A stretch of DNA of 64,000 nucleotides from Bacteroidota bacterium (GCA_028876495.1 JAGWRO010000038.1:186001-250000), one strand, 5' to 3'. Shown: positions 19,602 to 28,526, numbered from the stretch's first letter. Numbers and translations are program-made. Notes: generated from the sequence alone by a model not told the origin.

Positions 19602-20215
19602 AAGTTCTTTTGTTTTAGCATCAACTGGGTTTCAAAACGATTCAAATCTTTTTCTTCGTCAATGTCTGAAAGCTCCGGCAATAAAAAAAAGGATAATTGA
19701 TTCTGGTTACAAATATCAATTGTATCTTTTAAAACCGAATTGGTACTCCATTTTATATTTTTGAATAAAAAAGGATGCTCTTTTTTCATCCCTAATAAAT
19801 AATAACCTCCATCTTTTGCAGGGCCAATAACTATGTCACATTCATTTAAACTGTTGAAGGCATTCATTATGTTATCAGTTTTAAGTTCAAAACAATCCGT
19901 TCCGATGATCAGTATTTTTTCGTAGCCGGCAGTAAACGAACTTTTAAAAGCATTTTCCATTTTCATTCCTAATGTATCGCCATCTTGGATTTGTTTTTTA
20001 TAAACATTATTCTTCCAAACATCGTTTTCATTTATTGAATCTGAGTAAAAAACGATTTTATCAGCCTTTAATTCCTGAGTGATTGAAACGGTATGATACA
20101 ACAGTTGTTTATAAACCGAAAGCGCCTTTTTGTTACCCACAGTAGCCGCGAGCCGTGTTTTCACATGGCCGTATTTTAAATTCTTTGCAAAGATCAACAG
20201 CGCTTCTTTTTTCAT
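19598..20215 (-). CDS. arsenosugar biosynthesis glycosyltransferase/nucleotidyltransferase-like protein (TIGR04282, DUF2064)
   Basis: A 205-residue GT-A-fold protein. Landmarks are ALLIFAKNLKYGHVKTRLAA at the N-terminus (the KTRLA nucleotide-binding loop), GTDCFEL near 108-114 and GPAKDGGYYLLG near 133-144, all typical of the DUF2064 family. It overlaps the genes on both sides by 4 bp. In known arsenosugar clusters it occurs with ArsM, ArsS and TIGR04283. The precise substrate is not known, but a role in activating or transferring the sugar is expected. Confidence 0.88.
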   Translation of the reverse strand: MKKEALLIFAKNLKYGHVKTRLAATVGNKKALSVYKQLLYHTVSITQELKADKIVFYSDSINENDVWKNNVYKKQIQDGDTLGMKMENAFKSSFTAGYEKILIIGTDCFELKTDNIMNAFNSLNECDIVIGPAKDGGYYLLGMKKEHPFLFKNIKWSTNSVLKDTIDICNQNQLSFFLLPELSDIDEEKDLNRFETQLMLKQKNL

Positions 20216-21021
20216 AAATCTTCAATAGTTTCTGCAAATAATTTAGATAGTTTTTCATCGGCTTTTGCTGCGATTGCTATTATTTCTTCTATGTTCACCA
20301 GCTTTAAATTTTCAGGATCACATTCATCGGTAATTACTGAAATAGCTGTGCAAGGCAGGTTCGCATGATTGGCGGCAATTACTTCCGGAACGGTTGACAT
20401 ACCCACCATATCAGCGCCAATAATTTTTAAATAACGATATTCCGCTTTGGTTTCAAGATTGGGTCCATTCACCACCGCATAAACGCCTTTCTTTAAATCA
20501 ATCTTCAATTTATTGGCTTTTTGCAACAATGCATTTTTTAAATCCGGGTGATAAGGCTCATTCATATCAGGAAAGCGGGATCCCAATTCATCAAAATTTT
20601 TTCCGGTTAACGGATTGCCCGATTGCAGATTGATGTGGTCATCAATTAAAACCAGGTCGCCTTTTTTAAAATTAAGATTAATACCTCCTGCCGCATTGGA
20701 TAAGAAAAGATATTTTACTCCCAATAATTTCATAACCCTTATCGGAAAAACAATTTGCTGCATGGAATATCCTTCGTAGGAATGAAACCGGCCTTGCATG
20801 ACCAGCACATTTTTATTTTCTATTGTTCCATATACCAGATTGCCTTTATGAAACTCAACAGTAGAAGCACAAAAACCAGGAATTTCTGTGTAAGGGATGG
20901 TTTGCTTAATTTTCACATAATTCAACAAATTGCTTAAACCTGTTCCTAAAACAAAACCTACTTCTGCCCTCTCAATTCCTATTGAATTAAGATAGTTCTT
21001 AGCAATTAATAATTCTTTCAT
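20212..21021 (-). CDS. punA: purine-nucleoside phosphorylase
   Basis: A 269-residue trimeric-type purine nucleoside phosphorylase. Motifs include GFVLGTGLSNL (phosphate loop), QGRFHSYEGY, LSNAAGGIN, the DDHINLQSGNPL region and the base-binding GPNLETKAEYR followed by GADMVGMSTVPE. The ATG at 19-21 (21019-21021) is preferred over an in-frame TTG nine bases earlier. It overlaps the next gene by 4 bp inside the arsenosugar operon. Here the likely substrate is the adenosyl arsenical made by ArsS: cleaving the adenine would leave an arsinoyl-ribose phosphate for the glycosyltransferases. The enzyme family is certain; the special substrate is inferred from context. Confidence 0.9.
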   Translation of the reverse strand: MKELLIAKNYLNSIGIERAEVGFVLGTGLSNLLNYVKIKQTIPYTEIPGFCASTVEFHKGNLVYGTIENKNVLVMQGRFHSYEGYSMQQIVFPIRVMKLLGVKYLFLSNAAGGINLNFKKGDLVLIDDHINLQSGNPLTGKNFDELGSRFPDMNEPYHPDLKNALLQKANKLKIDLKKGVYAVVNGPNLETKAEYRYLKIIGADMVGMSTVPEVIAANHANLPCTAISVITDECDPENLKLVNIEEIIAIAAKADEKLSKLFAETIEDL

Positions 21022-21042
21022 ATTAATCAATCAGTTTAATTA

Positions 21043-22017
21043 TCAGCAACATCCACCCCCGTCATAAAAATAAGTGCTCCCTGAAATAAATATACTATTA
21101 GGGCTCAATGCCTCAAAAGCGCCTGCCGTTTTATCACAAACAGCTAAAGGCTGATTAGGAAACAAAAGATGACCTTTATCATCATCAAAACATTCTTCGG
21201 TTCCATAATAAATAGCTGTTTTACCGGTGAATATACAAGGGCCATCGGCAGGCATTGGGTCTTTGATGGCACAAACTTCAACACTTTCAATAAAAATTAG
21301 CTTATCGGTTGCATAATTTTTAGAATCTAAAATCCGGTATGGCCTTTTTGCTCTCACCTCTACGGTACCGAATCCAACATCTGTAATCATCTTAATATAT
21401 TGCTTCAAAGGTAACGAACCACTCAGGCATAAGGCCCTCAGCCGCTCATCATCCCTTAATGCTTCGGGCATTTCTGCCTCACAAATCGGGTCGCTCATTA
21501 TCAGCCGGCCCCCTGGTTTTAAAACTCGGTACATTTCTTTTAATGCGGTTGTTAATTCTTCGTGCTTGAAAATATTAAACAGGCAATTTTGCGCTGCACA
21601 ATCAATGCTGTTATCTTCAACAGGCAAGTTTAAGGCATCGCCTTTTTTTAAATTCACAAATTCTTTATCAAACCAGGGGTTTAATTTTTCAGCCTCCTCA
21701 AAATTTTTTTTACAGGCTTCCAGCATTTCATCCACCATATCTACACCAATCACACCATTTTTTTGTCTGATGAAATAGGCAAACTGCAACAATTCCATTC
21801 CGCCGCCTACACCAACATATAAAATTTTAGATTTGTTCAACAAATCTCTTGAATTTACTGTACTGCCGCATCCATAATTCATTTGTTGCATGATTAAAGG
21901 AATATTCAAACCAGGCAATTGCCAAATTGGTGTGGTGGTGCAGCATAATCCGACATCGGGTTTTCCTGCTGCTTCTTTGTAAACCTTTCGTGTTGTCTCT
22001 AAATAGGCTTTTGACAT
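21043..22017 (-). CDS. arsM: arsenosugar-type arsenite methyltransferase ArsM
   Basis: A 324-residue SAM-dependent methyltransferase. Cys25-Cys26 and Cys50 are candidate arsenic ligands. The SAM loop is VGVGGGMELLQFA (68-80), followed by GVDMVDEMLEA and a late motif LKPGGRLIMSDP. The C-terminal third (CAIKDPMPADGPCIFTGKTA onward) and the final GGGCC match the form of ArsM found in arsenosugar clusters. It methylates trivalent arsenic with SAM in the cytoplasm, supplying dimethylarsenic to ArsS. It sits 21 bp upstream of the nucleoside phosphorylase and 7 bp after the PiT transporter gene. Confidence 0.92.
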   Translation of the reverse strand: MSKAYLETTRKVYKEAAGKPDVGLCCTTTPIWQLPGLNIPLIMQQMNYGCGSTVNSRDLLNKSKILYVGVGGGMELLQFAYFIRQKNGVIGVDMVDEMLEACKKNFEEAEKLNPWFDKEFVNLKKGDALNLPVEDNSIDCAAQNCLFNIFKHEELTTALKEMYRVLKPGGRLIMSDPICEAEMPEALRDDERLRALCLSGSLPLKQYIKMITDVGFGTVEVRAKRPYRILDSKNYATDKLIFIESVEVCAIKDPMPADGPCIFTGKTAIYYGTEECFDDDKGHLLFPNQPLAVCDKTAGAFEALSPNSIFISGSTYFYDGGGCC

Positions 22018-22024
22018 AAAATAA

Positions 22025-23140
22025 TTAATTGAATGAATGAATGACCAAATAAAATAATGCGCTTAACAATGCCGCAACCGGTAATGTTAAAACCCATGAT
22101 AAAATAATTTTTGAAATTTCTTTATGGTTAGCGGTTTTATTTACTAACCCAATACCATAAATACTTCCCACAGATACATGTGTAGTAGAAACAGGCAATC
22201 CAAATTTAGAAGCCATTATCACCAAAGCTCCAGTTATTAAATTAGCTGTAAAGCCCTGCCCATGATTGAATTTAGAAATTTTACTACTCATAGTTGCTGC
22301 CACTTTTCTGGCATTCAGCAGCCCACCAGCAGCCATTGCAATTGCAAGAATAGTGATATAAACAGGTATCTTAAATAATTGTGTAATCAATAAAAGTGAT
22401 ACTAATTTCGGTGTGTCATTTAATCCTCGTGCAAATGATACAATGGCTGCACTTGCATAGTGAAGATTGTTCAACAACGGTTGAAAATTGATACCCAAAA
22501 ATGTTCCCTTGTATTGCATAGTGCAATCTTCCTGAGTATCAATGGCCGCCTGAACAACAGGTAATGCTGTAAAGCTATTATATGTATTGACTAAATCGGT
22601 TACAGGTAATAATTTGCTACCAACACAAAAGCAGCTCTCTTCTGAAATGCCCGCTGATTTTCTTGAATAATGAAACAACCAATAAAATAAACTACTCATA
22701 ACTATTGCAATAAACGGGCTTACTAATAGAGGAAGAAAAAATGTGTTTCCAAGTTTACTAAAGTTAACGCCCGTTCCAACTGCCACCAAGCCCGCACCAA
22801 CTAATGCACCCACCAAACCATGCGTTGTAGAAATGGGAAAACCAAATCTTGTCGCCAATAAGACAGTGGCGCCGGCAGCTAACGTTACCGCTAAAACGAA
22901 ATCTGTTGAATGAATAATACCATCAGGCAATAAGCCTTTGCCGGAAAAATTTGTGATAAGTGTTTCAGCAAAAAACCAAGAACAAACTGAACCCGTAAAA
23001 GTAGCAACTGTAGCCAGTATTAATGCGGATTTATAATTTAAAGTTCCACTTCCCCAAAGGGTGGCAACGCCTTTAAAATTATCGTTAGCTCCATTTGAAT
23101 AAGTGAGAAATAGAACGGCTAAAAAAATAAAAATAAGCAT
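22025..23140 (-). CDS. pit: PiT-family inorganic phosphate transporter
   Basis: A 371-residue membrane transporter. The open frame extends further upstream, but the ATG at 23138-23140 places the first transmembrane helix and the GANDNFKG signature (17-24) at the normal N-terminus and avoids overlapping arsS. The second half has the matching GLNDTPK signature. Both inverted-repeat helices read GFPISTTHG and GLPVSTTHV. The family takes up phosphate with H+ or Na+, and PiT carriers are known to admit arsenate. Its place between arsS and arsM suggests it feeds the pathway, with phosphate or arsenate as cargo. That role is inferred. Confidence 0.9.
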   Translation of the reverse strand: MLIFIFLAVLFLTYSNGANDNFKGVATLWGSGTLNYKSALILATVATFTGSVCSWFFAETLITNFSGKGLLPDGIIHSTDFVLAVTLAAGATVLLATRFGFPISTTHGLVGALVGAGLVAVGTGVNFSKLGNTFFLPLLVSPFIAIVMSSLFYWLFHYSRKSAGISEESCFCVGSKLLPVTDLVNTYNSFTALPVVQAAIDTQEDCTMQYKGTFLGINFQPLLNNLHYASAAIVSFARGLNDTPKLVSLLLITQLFKIPVYITILAIAMAAGGLLNARKVAATMSSKISKFNHGQGFTANLITGALVIMASKFGLPVSTTHVSVGSIYGIGLVNKTANHKEISKIILSWVLTLPVAALLSALFYLVIHSFN

Positions 23141-23156
23141 ACGATAACATTTATTT

Positions 23157-24245
23157 TTACGCAATGGCGCCGCCACAACTTGAGCCCGCGCCCGCGGTGC
23201 ATCCATAGCAATGTTGTCCAATCATTATATTTCTCTTATTTAATTCAGCAACATTAAAATTACTAACATGATTAGATGGAATTTCTATTTTCATTTCCAG
23301 CATCTGGTTAAAATCGCAATCGTATAAATATCCATCCCAGCCAACAGAAATCAGGTTGCGGCACATCACATTAGCAGCCGCTACAGGGTTGTAGGCTAGT
23401 AACAATTTCTCCATGTATTTTTCGTAGTTGTTACTTATGAGCAAATAATCCATGTACCGGTTGATTGGCATGTTGGTGATAGTAAACAAATGATTAAACA
23501 CAATTCCAAATTCCTTCATCAAAGCCGTTTTATATCCTTTTTCCAAGGATTGTTGTAAAGGCGGAAGAAAAGCGCCGGCGGGATTATAAACCAGATTTAA
23601 GATCAGCCCGGTTTCTTCTTTACCATAACCTATATCATTCAACATTTGTAAAGCTTTAATACTATTTTCAAAAACACCATTGCCTCTTTGCCTGTCGGTT
23701 CTGTCTTTTGTATAAAATGGAAGTGAACAAACTACCTCTATATTATTTTGCTTATAAAATTCAGGAAGGTCATTGTATTTTTTATTGGCCAGGATAATGG
23801 TAAGATTGCAACGAACTATTACATGTTTGTTTAACTTTTTTATTTCTTCTACAAACCACCTGAATTCCGGATTCATTTCCGGCGCGCCACCCGTGAGATC
23901 AACTGTTTTTAAAGAGGGATTATTTCTCAATGCATCAATACATTGCTGCATGGTTTCTTTTGTCATTATCTCTGTGCGGTCGGGGCCTGCATCCACATGG
24001 CAATGTTTGCATGTTTGGTTGCACATCTTTCCCACATTTACCTGGAAGATCTCTATGCCGGTTGGCTTTAACGGATATAAACCACTTTGTTGCAATTTTT
24101 CCTGAAAAGGCGGTAATACAAAATCATTGGTTTGACTATGTTCCAGTATTTCTAATTGTTCATGTACATCAGCCAGCTTATGATGTTGTCCATGTAATGA
24201 GATTTTACTTTCCTTGCCGGATATGAAGTTTGTATTTTCTATCAT
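23157..24245 (-). CDS. arsS: arsenosugar biosynthesis radical SAM protein ArsS
   Basis: A 362-residue radical SAM enzyme. The cluster motif is Cys75-x3-Cys79-x2-Cys82 (CNQTCKHCH), followed by DLTGGAPEM (116-124). The C-terminal half carries extra cysteines (MCRNLISVGWDGYLYDCDFN) and ends HCYGCTAGAGSSCGG, typical of ArsS and suggestive of auxiliary metal sites. In related proteins this tail can hold selenocysteine; here it is all cysteine. ArsS joins the 5'-deoxyadenosyl group of SAM to dimethylarsinous acid. The ATG at 24243-24245 is chosen over an upstream TTG. It lies 16 bp before the PiT gene. Confidence 0.93.
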   Translation of the reverse strand: MIENTNFISGKESKISLHGQHHKLADVHEQLEILEHSQTNDFVLPPFQEKLQQSGLYPLKPTGIEIFQVNVGKMCNQTCKHCHVDAGPDRTEIMTKETMQQCIDALRNNPSLKTVDLTGGAPEMNPEFRWFVEEIKKLNKHVIVRCNLTIILANKKYNDLPEFYKQNNIEVVCSLPFYTKDRTDRQRGNGVFENSIKALQMLNDIGYGKEETGLILNLVYNPAGAFLPPLQQSLEKGYKTALMKEFGIVFNHLFTITNMPINRYMDYLLISNNYEKYMEKLLLAYNPVAAANVMCRNLISVGWDGYLYDCDFNQMLEMKIEIPSNHVSNFNVAELNKRNIMIGQHCYGCTAGAGSSCGGAIA

Positions 24246-24410
24246 AATATTTTTATTCAAGTAGGTGTCAGGTATCTGCTTTCAGCTTTCTGCCAGTAAA
24301 CAAACCCCGCCTGACTGTGTCCCCGTCCGACCGGGCCATCCGGGCGGGTTTCGGGCAGGAAATAACCTGGATTCTTATTTACCCAATTTACCAATTAACT
24401 AATAAACCAA

Positions 24411-24451
24411 CCCCCAGTTTTCTTTCCGCCTTCGGGGTTAGGGGGCTTCTA
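24411..24451 (-). terminator. possible hairpin just after the AhpD-like gene
   Basis: Directly after the stop codon of the 24449-24784 gene, the minus strand reads CCCCCTAACCCC and returns as TGGGGG about 17 bases later. This C-rich/G-rich hairpin resembles repeats common after genes in Bacteroidota. No long T-run follows. The 150 bp to the left, up to arsS, contain GC-rich sequence (ATCCGGGCGGGTTTCGGGCA) without a gene. It could also separate this gene from the arsS operon. Confidence 0.35.
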
Positions 24452-24784
24452 CATCGCTATCTCCTTCACTTTATTCATCATCTGCACTCCATGCACCAGA
24501 GAAGCGCCGCCACGGATAGCACATGCTACATGCACAGCCTCCATCATTTGGCCTTCGCTCCAGCCTTTCTCATACGCATCGCTGCTGTAGGCGTCAATGC
24601 AATAAGGGCATTGAATTGCATGAGCCACTGCAAGTGCAATCAACGATTTTTCTCTTGCGGTCAATTCGCTGTCTTTAAAAACTTCGCCATAATAATCAAA
24701 AAATTTATCGGCAAGTTTTTTTTGGAATTCGCCCACGTTACCAAATTTTTTCAGGTCTTCTGAATTGTAATAATGGTTACTCAT
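24449..24784 (-). CDS. arsenosugar-associated AhpD/carboxymuconolactone-decarboxylase-like protein
   Basis: A 111-residue alpha-helical protein of the AhpD-like family. The redox pair is CPYC (59-62) within AVAHAIQCPYCIDAYSSDAY, followed by GWSEGQMMEAVHVAC with the conserved Glu and His. Length and motif match the small peroxidase-like protein found at the head of many arsenosugar clusters. Thiol-dependent peroxide or organoarsenic redox chemistry is the likely role. It is the first gene of the arsenosugar group, separated from arsS by 203 bp, so it may have its own transcript. Confidence 0.88.
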   Translation of the reverse strand: MSNHYYNSEDLKKFGNVGEFQKKLADKFFDYYGEVFKDSELTAREKSLIALAVAHAIQCPYCIDAYSSDAYEKGWSEGQMMEAVHVACAIRGGASLVHGVQMMNKVKEIAM

Positions 24785-24872
24785 TTTATTTTATTTCGTT
24801 TTATTCCGGGTTTATAAAAATTGTGTGATTAGAGAGTTTCACAAGGTTGCATAAAGGTACAATATCATTGAA

Positions 24873-24880
24873 CAAAGCTA
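24873..24880 (-). promoter_or_regulatory. candidate Bacteroidota -7 box (TAGCTTTG) for the arsenosugar cluster
   Basis: The minus strand reads TAGCTTTG here, a perfect match to the TAnnTTTG -7 consensus of Bacteroidota promoters, about 90 bp upstream of the AhpD-like gene. Immediately upstream is an inverted repeat CTTATA-ccgaa-TATAAG (24882-24898) that could be an operator. No convincing -33 TTTG is seen at the usual distance, so this is tentative. Confidence 0.35.
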
Positions 24881-24901
24881 TCTTATACCGAATATAAGTT
24901 A

Positions 24902-24970
24902 TAAATAGTCCAAAGCATTTTTCTGTCGGTATCCCGGACGTCCGGGACCTATAGTCCGTTGGACTATTTA
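24902..24970. repeat. nested inverted repeats in the 24785-25316 intergenic region
   Basis: Three structures lie within 69 bp. There is a perfect 16-bp palindrome TCCCGGACGTCCGGGA (24932-24947). A hairpin ATAGTCC-gtt-GGACTAT sits at 24951-24967. An outer pair TAAATAGTCC (24902-24911) and GGACTATTTA (24961-24970) encloses them. The rest of this 530-bp gap, up to the disulfide reductase gene at 25317, shows no gene I can support. It could be a small mobile repeat or a protein-binding site. Confidence 0.6.
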
Positions 24971-25316
24971 GTAAATAAAGATGGTATTATAAACTATTTT
25001 TGAAATAATAATGACGAATGAATGTCTTTCCCCTGAATGTTAATTTGGGAACGCTAACAACTTTATGATGGATCAGTTTTTCGTTTTAAATAATATTTAC
25101 CGGATTAGTTGCTGCATTATTCAAAACCTGACAGAAGCTGGAAAAAATTGTTTAAGTATCGGGTGAAAGTTGCTGTAAATGTTGGACTTTAATGAATGGC
25201 ACTTTTTTAGCCTACAAATTAAAAAAGATGTGGCAAATAATCAGGAATCGGATTTTATGCATTACCATTATTTCTCTTAAAATGCAAAACTCATCACCAT
25301 TGTTTTTTTGTTTCAA

Positions 25317-26657
25317 TTAAACCATATAAACAATATCAGAGGCATTGGTAGGATAAGAAAAAATTGTTTTTTTCATATCATTTGCCTTCACTCCTGCATT
25401 CATTGCCAGCGTAAAAATATTGATGATTTCTTCGGCATTGGGGCCTAAAAGATGTGCACCAATGATCTGGTCTGTATTATTATCAACCAATACTTTGAAA
25501 GCGGAAACCGGTTCATTCAGTCGCCTCGAAGAATACCAATCCGTAGTCTCTTTAAAATGTACGGTGTAATTTAAGTTTTTATTTTTTGCCTCCTGTTCCG
25601 TTAACCCAACAGCCCCAAGAGCCGGAATGGTAAATACATTGGAAGGTATGTGGCCATAGTCAATTTTAGAATGATTTCCTTTTAGTAAATTACTGGCCAG
25701 TACAACAGCCTCCTTTCCTCCAACGGGTGTCAAAGGCAGGCCTTTATCGTTGGCATCACCACAAGAATATATGTTAGAGTTAGATACACTTTGCATATAC
25801 TCATTCACGGCTATTCCTTTTTTATCAAAAGAAATATTCATCTTTTCTAAACCCATATCTTCTATGTCTGCGGTTCTTCCTGCAGCATGTACCGCAAGGG
25901 AAGTAGAAAAATCTACTTCTTTTCCTTCCTGCATAGCATGAACTATAAAGCGGTTATTTTCTTTGGTGATACTTTTCACCTCAGTGTTTAATTTGATCTG
26001 AATACCTGACTCTTCACTGGCTTTCACTAATAGTCTAACCAGGCCGGCATCAAAGTTTTTCAAAGGCCTCTCACCCCGGTGAAGAATAGTTGCTTTCGCC
26101 CCAAACTGCGAAACAATATGTGCAAATTCAAAAGCAATATAACCACCCCCAACAAACAAAATATCTTTGGGCAATTCCTCAAGTTCTAAAAAAGCGGTGC
26201 TGTCAATCAGTAAATCTTCTCCGGGTATATTGAGTTCCCGCGGTTTAGCTCCGTTGGCAATAACAAACTTTTCCGCCTGTAAAATATTTTCGTTTACCTG
26301 AATGGTATTTTCAGAAATAAATTTTGCCCTGCCGTGATAGGTTGCAACGCCAGCTTCTTTTAATCCGGCTTCGGTTTTGGGTATTTTAGGTTCCGTAAAA
26401 CTCTTTTTAAACTGCATCAAATCTTTCCATGAAGATGTTGCAGAAGTTGCGATGCCTTTTCCCTGCAATTGTTTATTGAGCGCTAATACATGAGCAAGGC
26501 CCACCAATACTTTTTTAGGATCGCAACCTCTTAGGGCGCAAGTGCCTCCATAGGGTTGGTAGTCAATGATAGCAGTTTTTTTGCCTGCAATGGCGCAACG
26601 CTTAGCTACGTTACTTCCGGAACCCGTGCCGATCACTATTATATCAAATTTTTCCAT
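25317..26657 (-). CDS. FAD/NAD(P)-dependent disulfide oxidoreductase (glutathione-reductase-like)
   Basis: A 446-residue flavin disulfide reductase. The ATG at 26655-26657 is chosen because it places the FAD motif IGTGSGSN at residue 9; the longer open frame only adds a poor basic leader. The redox pair is Cys40 and Cys45 (GGTCALRGCDPKK), a second nucleotide site GGGYIAFE lies near 160, and the dimerisation domain has HLLGPNAEEIINIF. The active-site context CALRGCDPKK differs from both MerA and lipoamide dehydrogenase and resembles uncharacterised glutathione-reductase-like enzymes. It lies 170 bp downstream of merA, behind a hairpin element. Substrate unknown; thiol redox supply for metal detoxification is a guess from position. 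Confidence 0.85.
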   Translation of the reverse strand: MEKFDIIVIGTGSGSNVAKRCAIAGKKTAIIDYQPYGGTCALRGCDPKKVLVGLAHVLALNKQLQGKGIATSATSSWKDLMQFKKSFTEPKIPKTEAGLKEAGVATYHGRAKFISENTIQVNENILQAEKFVIANGAKPRELNIPGEDLLIDSTAFLELEELPKDILFVGGGYIAFEFAHIVSQFGAKATILHRGERPLKNFDAGLVRLLVKASEESGIQIKLNTEVKSITKENNRFIVHAMQEGKEVDFSTSLAVHAAGRTADIEDMGLEKMNISFDKKGIAVNEYMQSVSNSNIYSCGDANDKGLPLTPVGGKEAVVLASNLLKGNHSKIDYGHIPSNVFTIPALGAVGLTEQEAKNKNLNYTVHFKETTDWYSSRRLNEPVSAFKVLVDNNTDQIIGAHLLGPNAEEIINIFTLAMNAGVKANDMKKTIFSYPTNASDIVYMV

Positions 26658-26713
26658 TCTAATTGTTTTAATTTTAAAAAATATCTTCCCAAAAATAAAG
26701 GCGCAATTCAATT

Positions 26714-26799
26714 TGTCGTTTCGGATTAAAGGTTGCCAACCTTCGAAATATATTTTTTAAACCGAAATGAAGTGATTAAGGTTGGCAACCTTTGCGACA
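26714..26799. repeat. paired AAGGTTGSCAACCTT hairpins between merA and the next reductase
   Basis: AAAGGTTGCCAACCTT at 26728-26743 and its exact reverse complement AAGGTTGGCAACCTTT at 26778-26793 form a 16-bp inverted repeat. Each arm is also nearly palindromic by itself. TTTCGG/CCGAAA (26719-26724, 26762-26767) and TGTCG/CGACA pairs extend the nesting. The unit may act as a bidirectional terminator after merA or be a small repeat element. A related GGTTGGC hairpin occurs at 30271-30292. Confidence 0.65.
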
Positions 26800-26826
26800 T
26801 TTGGAAATGCACCCTTTTTTATTTTA

Positions 26827-28512
26827 TCAACTGGCACAGCAACTCAGCTTTGCCACATCTTTCCCAAAAGTAATTGCAGCTAATTTGATACCTTCCCCCA
26901 AAGTCAAATAAGGATAAAAACTTTCTGCTAATTCTTTTACAGTTATTCCGTATTTGATAGCCATACTCAATTGTTGTATCAACTCTCCGCCTTCTGGTGC
27001 TACTATTCTTGCTCCTATCAATTTATCAGTTTCAGTGTTACGGATGAGTTTGATAAAACCTCTGGTATCGTTGGCAGCCAAAGAACGGGGAACATTATCC
27101 AATGTAAGTTTGGATACTTCAAACGGAATATTTTGTGCAGCGGTCTGTGCTTCATCCAAACCCGCGCCTGCTATTTGTGGATCTGTAAATACTACCCAGG
27201 GAAGAGAAGAGTAATCTGTTTTATTTTTACTTCCCGTAAAAGCATTTTCAACAGCAATTTTTCCTTCAAAAGCGGCGGTATATACAAAAGAAGGTGTATT
27301 GGCGACATCACCAATCGCATATATATTTTGCAGGTTGGTTTCCATTAATTCATTCACCTGTACATGCCCGCCTTTGGTTAATTGCAAGCCAATTTTATCC
27401 AATCCGAGTTTTTGAGTGTTAGCCTTTATTCCGGTGGCCACTACTATTTTGCCCGGTTCAACTAATTGGGTAAAAGAGCCATCGGGGCATTTGCAATGAA
27501 TGATCGTGTCGTTACCCGATTTCTCAAATTTTACCGCATGGAAGTTGGGCAATATTTCAATGCCCTCATTCTTCATGTGCTTTTCAATTTCTTCGCTAAT
27601 GTCAGGTGTTTGGGTTCGCAGCACACGGTCAGTAAATTCAATAATGCGCACTTTTGTGCCCAAACGGTTATAGGCCATCGCTATTTCCAAACCGATATAA
27701 CCTGCGCCCATAATGGTGATGCTTTCAGCCTGTTCTTCAAAATCAAATAATGATACATTAGTGAGGTGCCCAATTTCTTTCAGCCCTTCAATATCAGGGA
27801 CATTGGTAGTAGCGCCGGTAGCAATGATAAATTTAATAGCTGTATAGGTATCCTTACCATTTACCAAAATGCTTTTATCATCTACAAATTCGGCCCGGCC
27901 TTCAACCATTTGAAGATGCTGGAAATCGCTCACCACATCCATATACTTTTTTTGCTGCAGGGTTTTCACCAATTGTTTTTTATCTTTTATCACCTGTGCA
28001 AAATTGATATCGAAACCTTTAGGTTTTATTCCTGAAAAATTAGAATGAGTAGCATGGTAAGCTGTTTCGGCAGCACGGATAAGGGTTTTGGAAGGCACAC
28101 AGCCTACATTTACGCAAGTCCCACCAAAAGGCAATCCTGCATTTACCATCAGTGTGGTAAGTCCTAAATTTTCTGCAGTGATAGCAGCAGAAAAGGCAGC
28201 CGAACCGCCACCGATAATAATAAGTTCAAAATGATGGTCAGCTCCGTTTCCATTCGCAGTCGCATCGCTCAACTTCGCCCGGTAAGTTTTCGAACTGTTG
28301 ATGGCATTGATGATTTCATCTTTGCTAATGGTTTCAGGATTAAATTCAATTTCACCTTTTCCATTTTTATAATTGATTGCCGCGCTTTTAACCCCGGTAT
28401 TTCTTTTGACAATTTTTTCAATGGTTACAGCGCAATGGTCACAGGTCATACCGGTAATGGTTAAATCTATCTTATCTGATGCGTCTTTTATTTGTTTTTT
28501 AATTTCAGGCAT
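26827..28512 (-). CDS. merA: mercury(II) reductase MerA with N-terminal HMA domain
   Basis: A 561-residue MerA. Residues 14-80 are a heavy-metal-associated domain with GMTCDHC (Cys24, Cys27). The flavoprotein core follows: FAD site GGGSAAFSAA (101-110), redox pair Cys133 and Cys138 (GGTCVNVGCVPSK), NAD(P)H site GAGYIGLE, and the C-terminal Cys558-Cys559 pair (LSCCAS) that passes Hg(II) to the active site of the partner subunit. All catalytic cysteines are present. The enzyme reduces Hg2+ to volatile Hg0 in the cytoplasm using NADPH. It is the last gene of the ArsR-merTP-HMA-merA operon. Confidence 0.95.
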   Translation of the reverse strand: MPEIKKQIKDASDKIDLTITGMTCDHCAVTIEKIVKRNTGVKSAAINYKNGKGEIEFNPETISKDEIINAINSSKTYRAKLSDATANGNGADHHFELIIIGGGSAAFSAAITAENLGLTTLMVNAGLPFGGTCVNVGCVPSKTLIRAAETAYHATHSNFSGIKPKGFDINFAQVIKDKKQLVKTLQQKKYMDVVSDFQHLQMVEGRAEFVDDKSILVNGKDTYTAIKFIIATGATTNVPDIEGLKEIGHLTNVSLFDFEEQAESITIMGAGYIGLEIAMAYNRLGTKVRIIEFTDRVLRTQTPDISEEIEKHMKNEGIEILPNFHAVKFEKSGNDTIIHCKCPDGSFTQLVEPGKIVVATGIKANTQKLGLDKIGLQLTKGGHVQVNELMETNLQNIYAIGDVANTPSFVYTAAFEGKIAVENAFTGSKNKTDYSSLPWVVFTDPQIAGAGLDEAQTAAQNIPFEVSKLTLDNVPRSLAANDTRGFIKLIRNTETDKLIGARIVAPEGGELIQQLSMAIKYGITVKELAESFYPYLTLGEGIKLAAITFGKDVAKLSCCAS

Positions 28513-28526
28513 AACTGTTTTTTAAT

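Noticed and set aside
23157-23220. Long N-terminal extension of the phosphate transporter overlapping arsS
   Set aside because: The extension reads MDNIAMDAPRARAQ and has no transporter features. The ATG at 23138-23140 puts the first helix at the N-terminus and leaves a normal 16-bp gap.
24281-24420. CRISPR or tandem repeats in the GC-rich patch after arsS
   Set aside because: The patch has short GC-rich inverted pieces but no regularly spaced identical repeats; no CRISPR array or cas gene occurs anywhere in the window.
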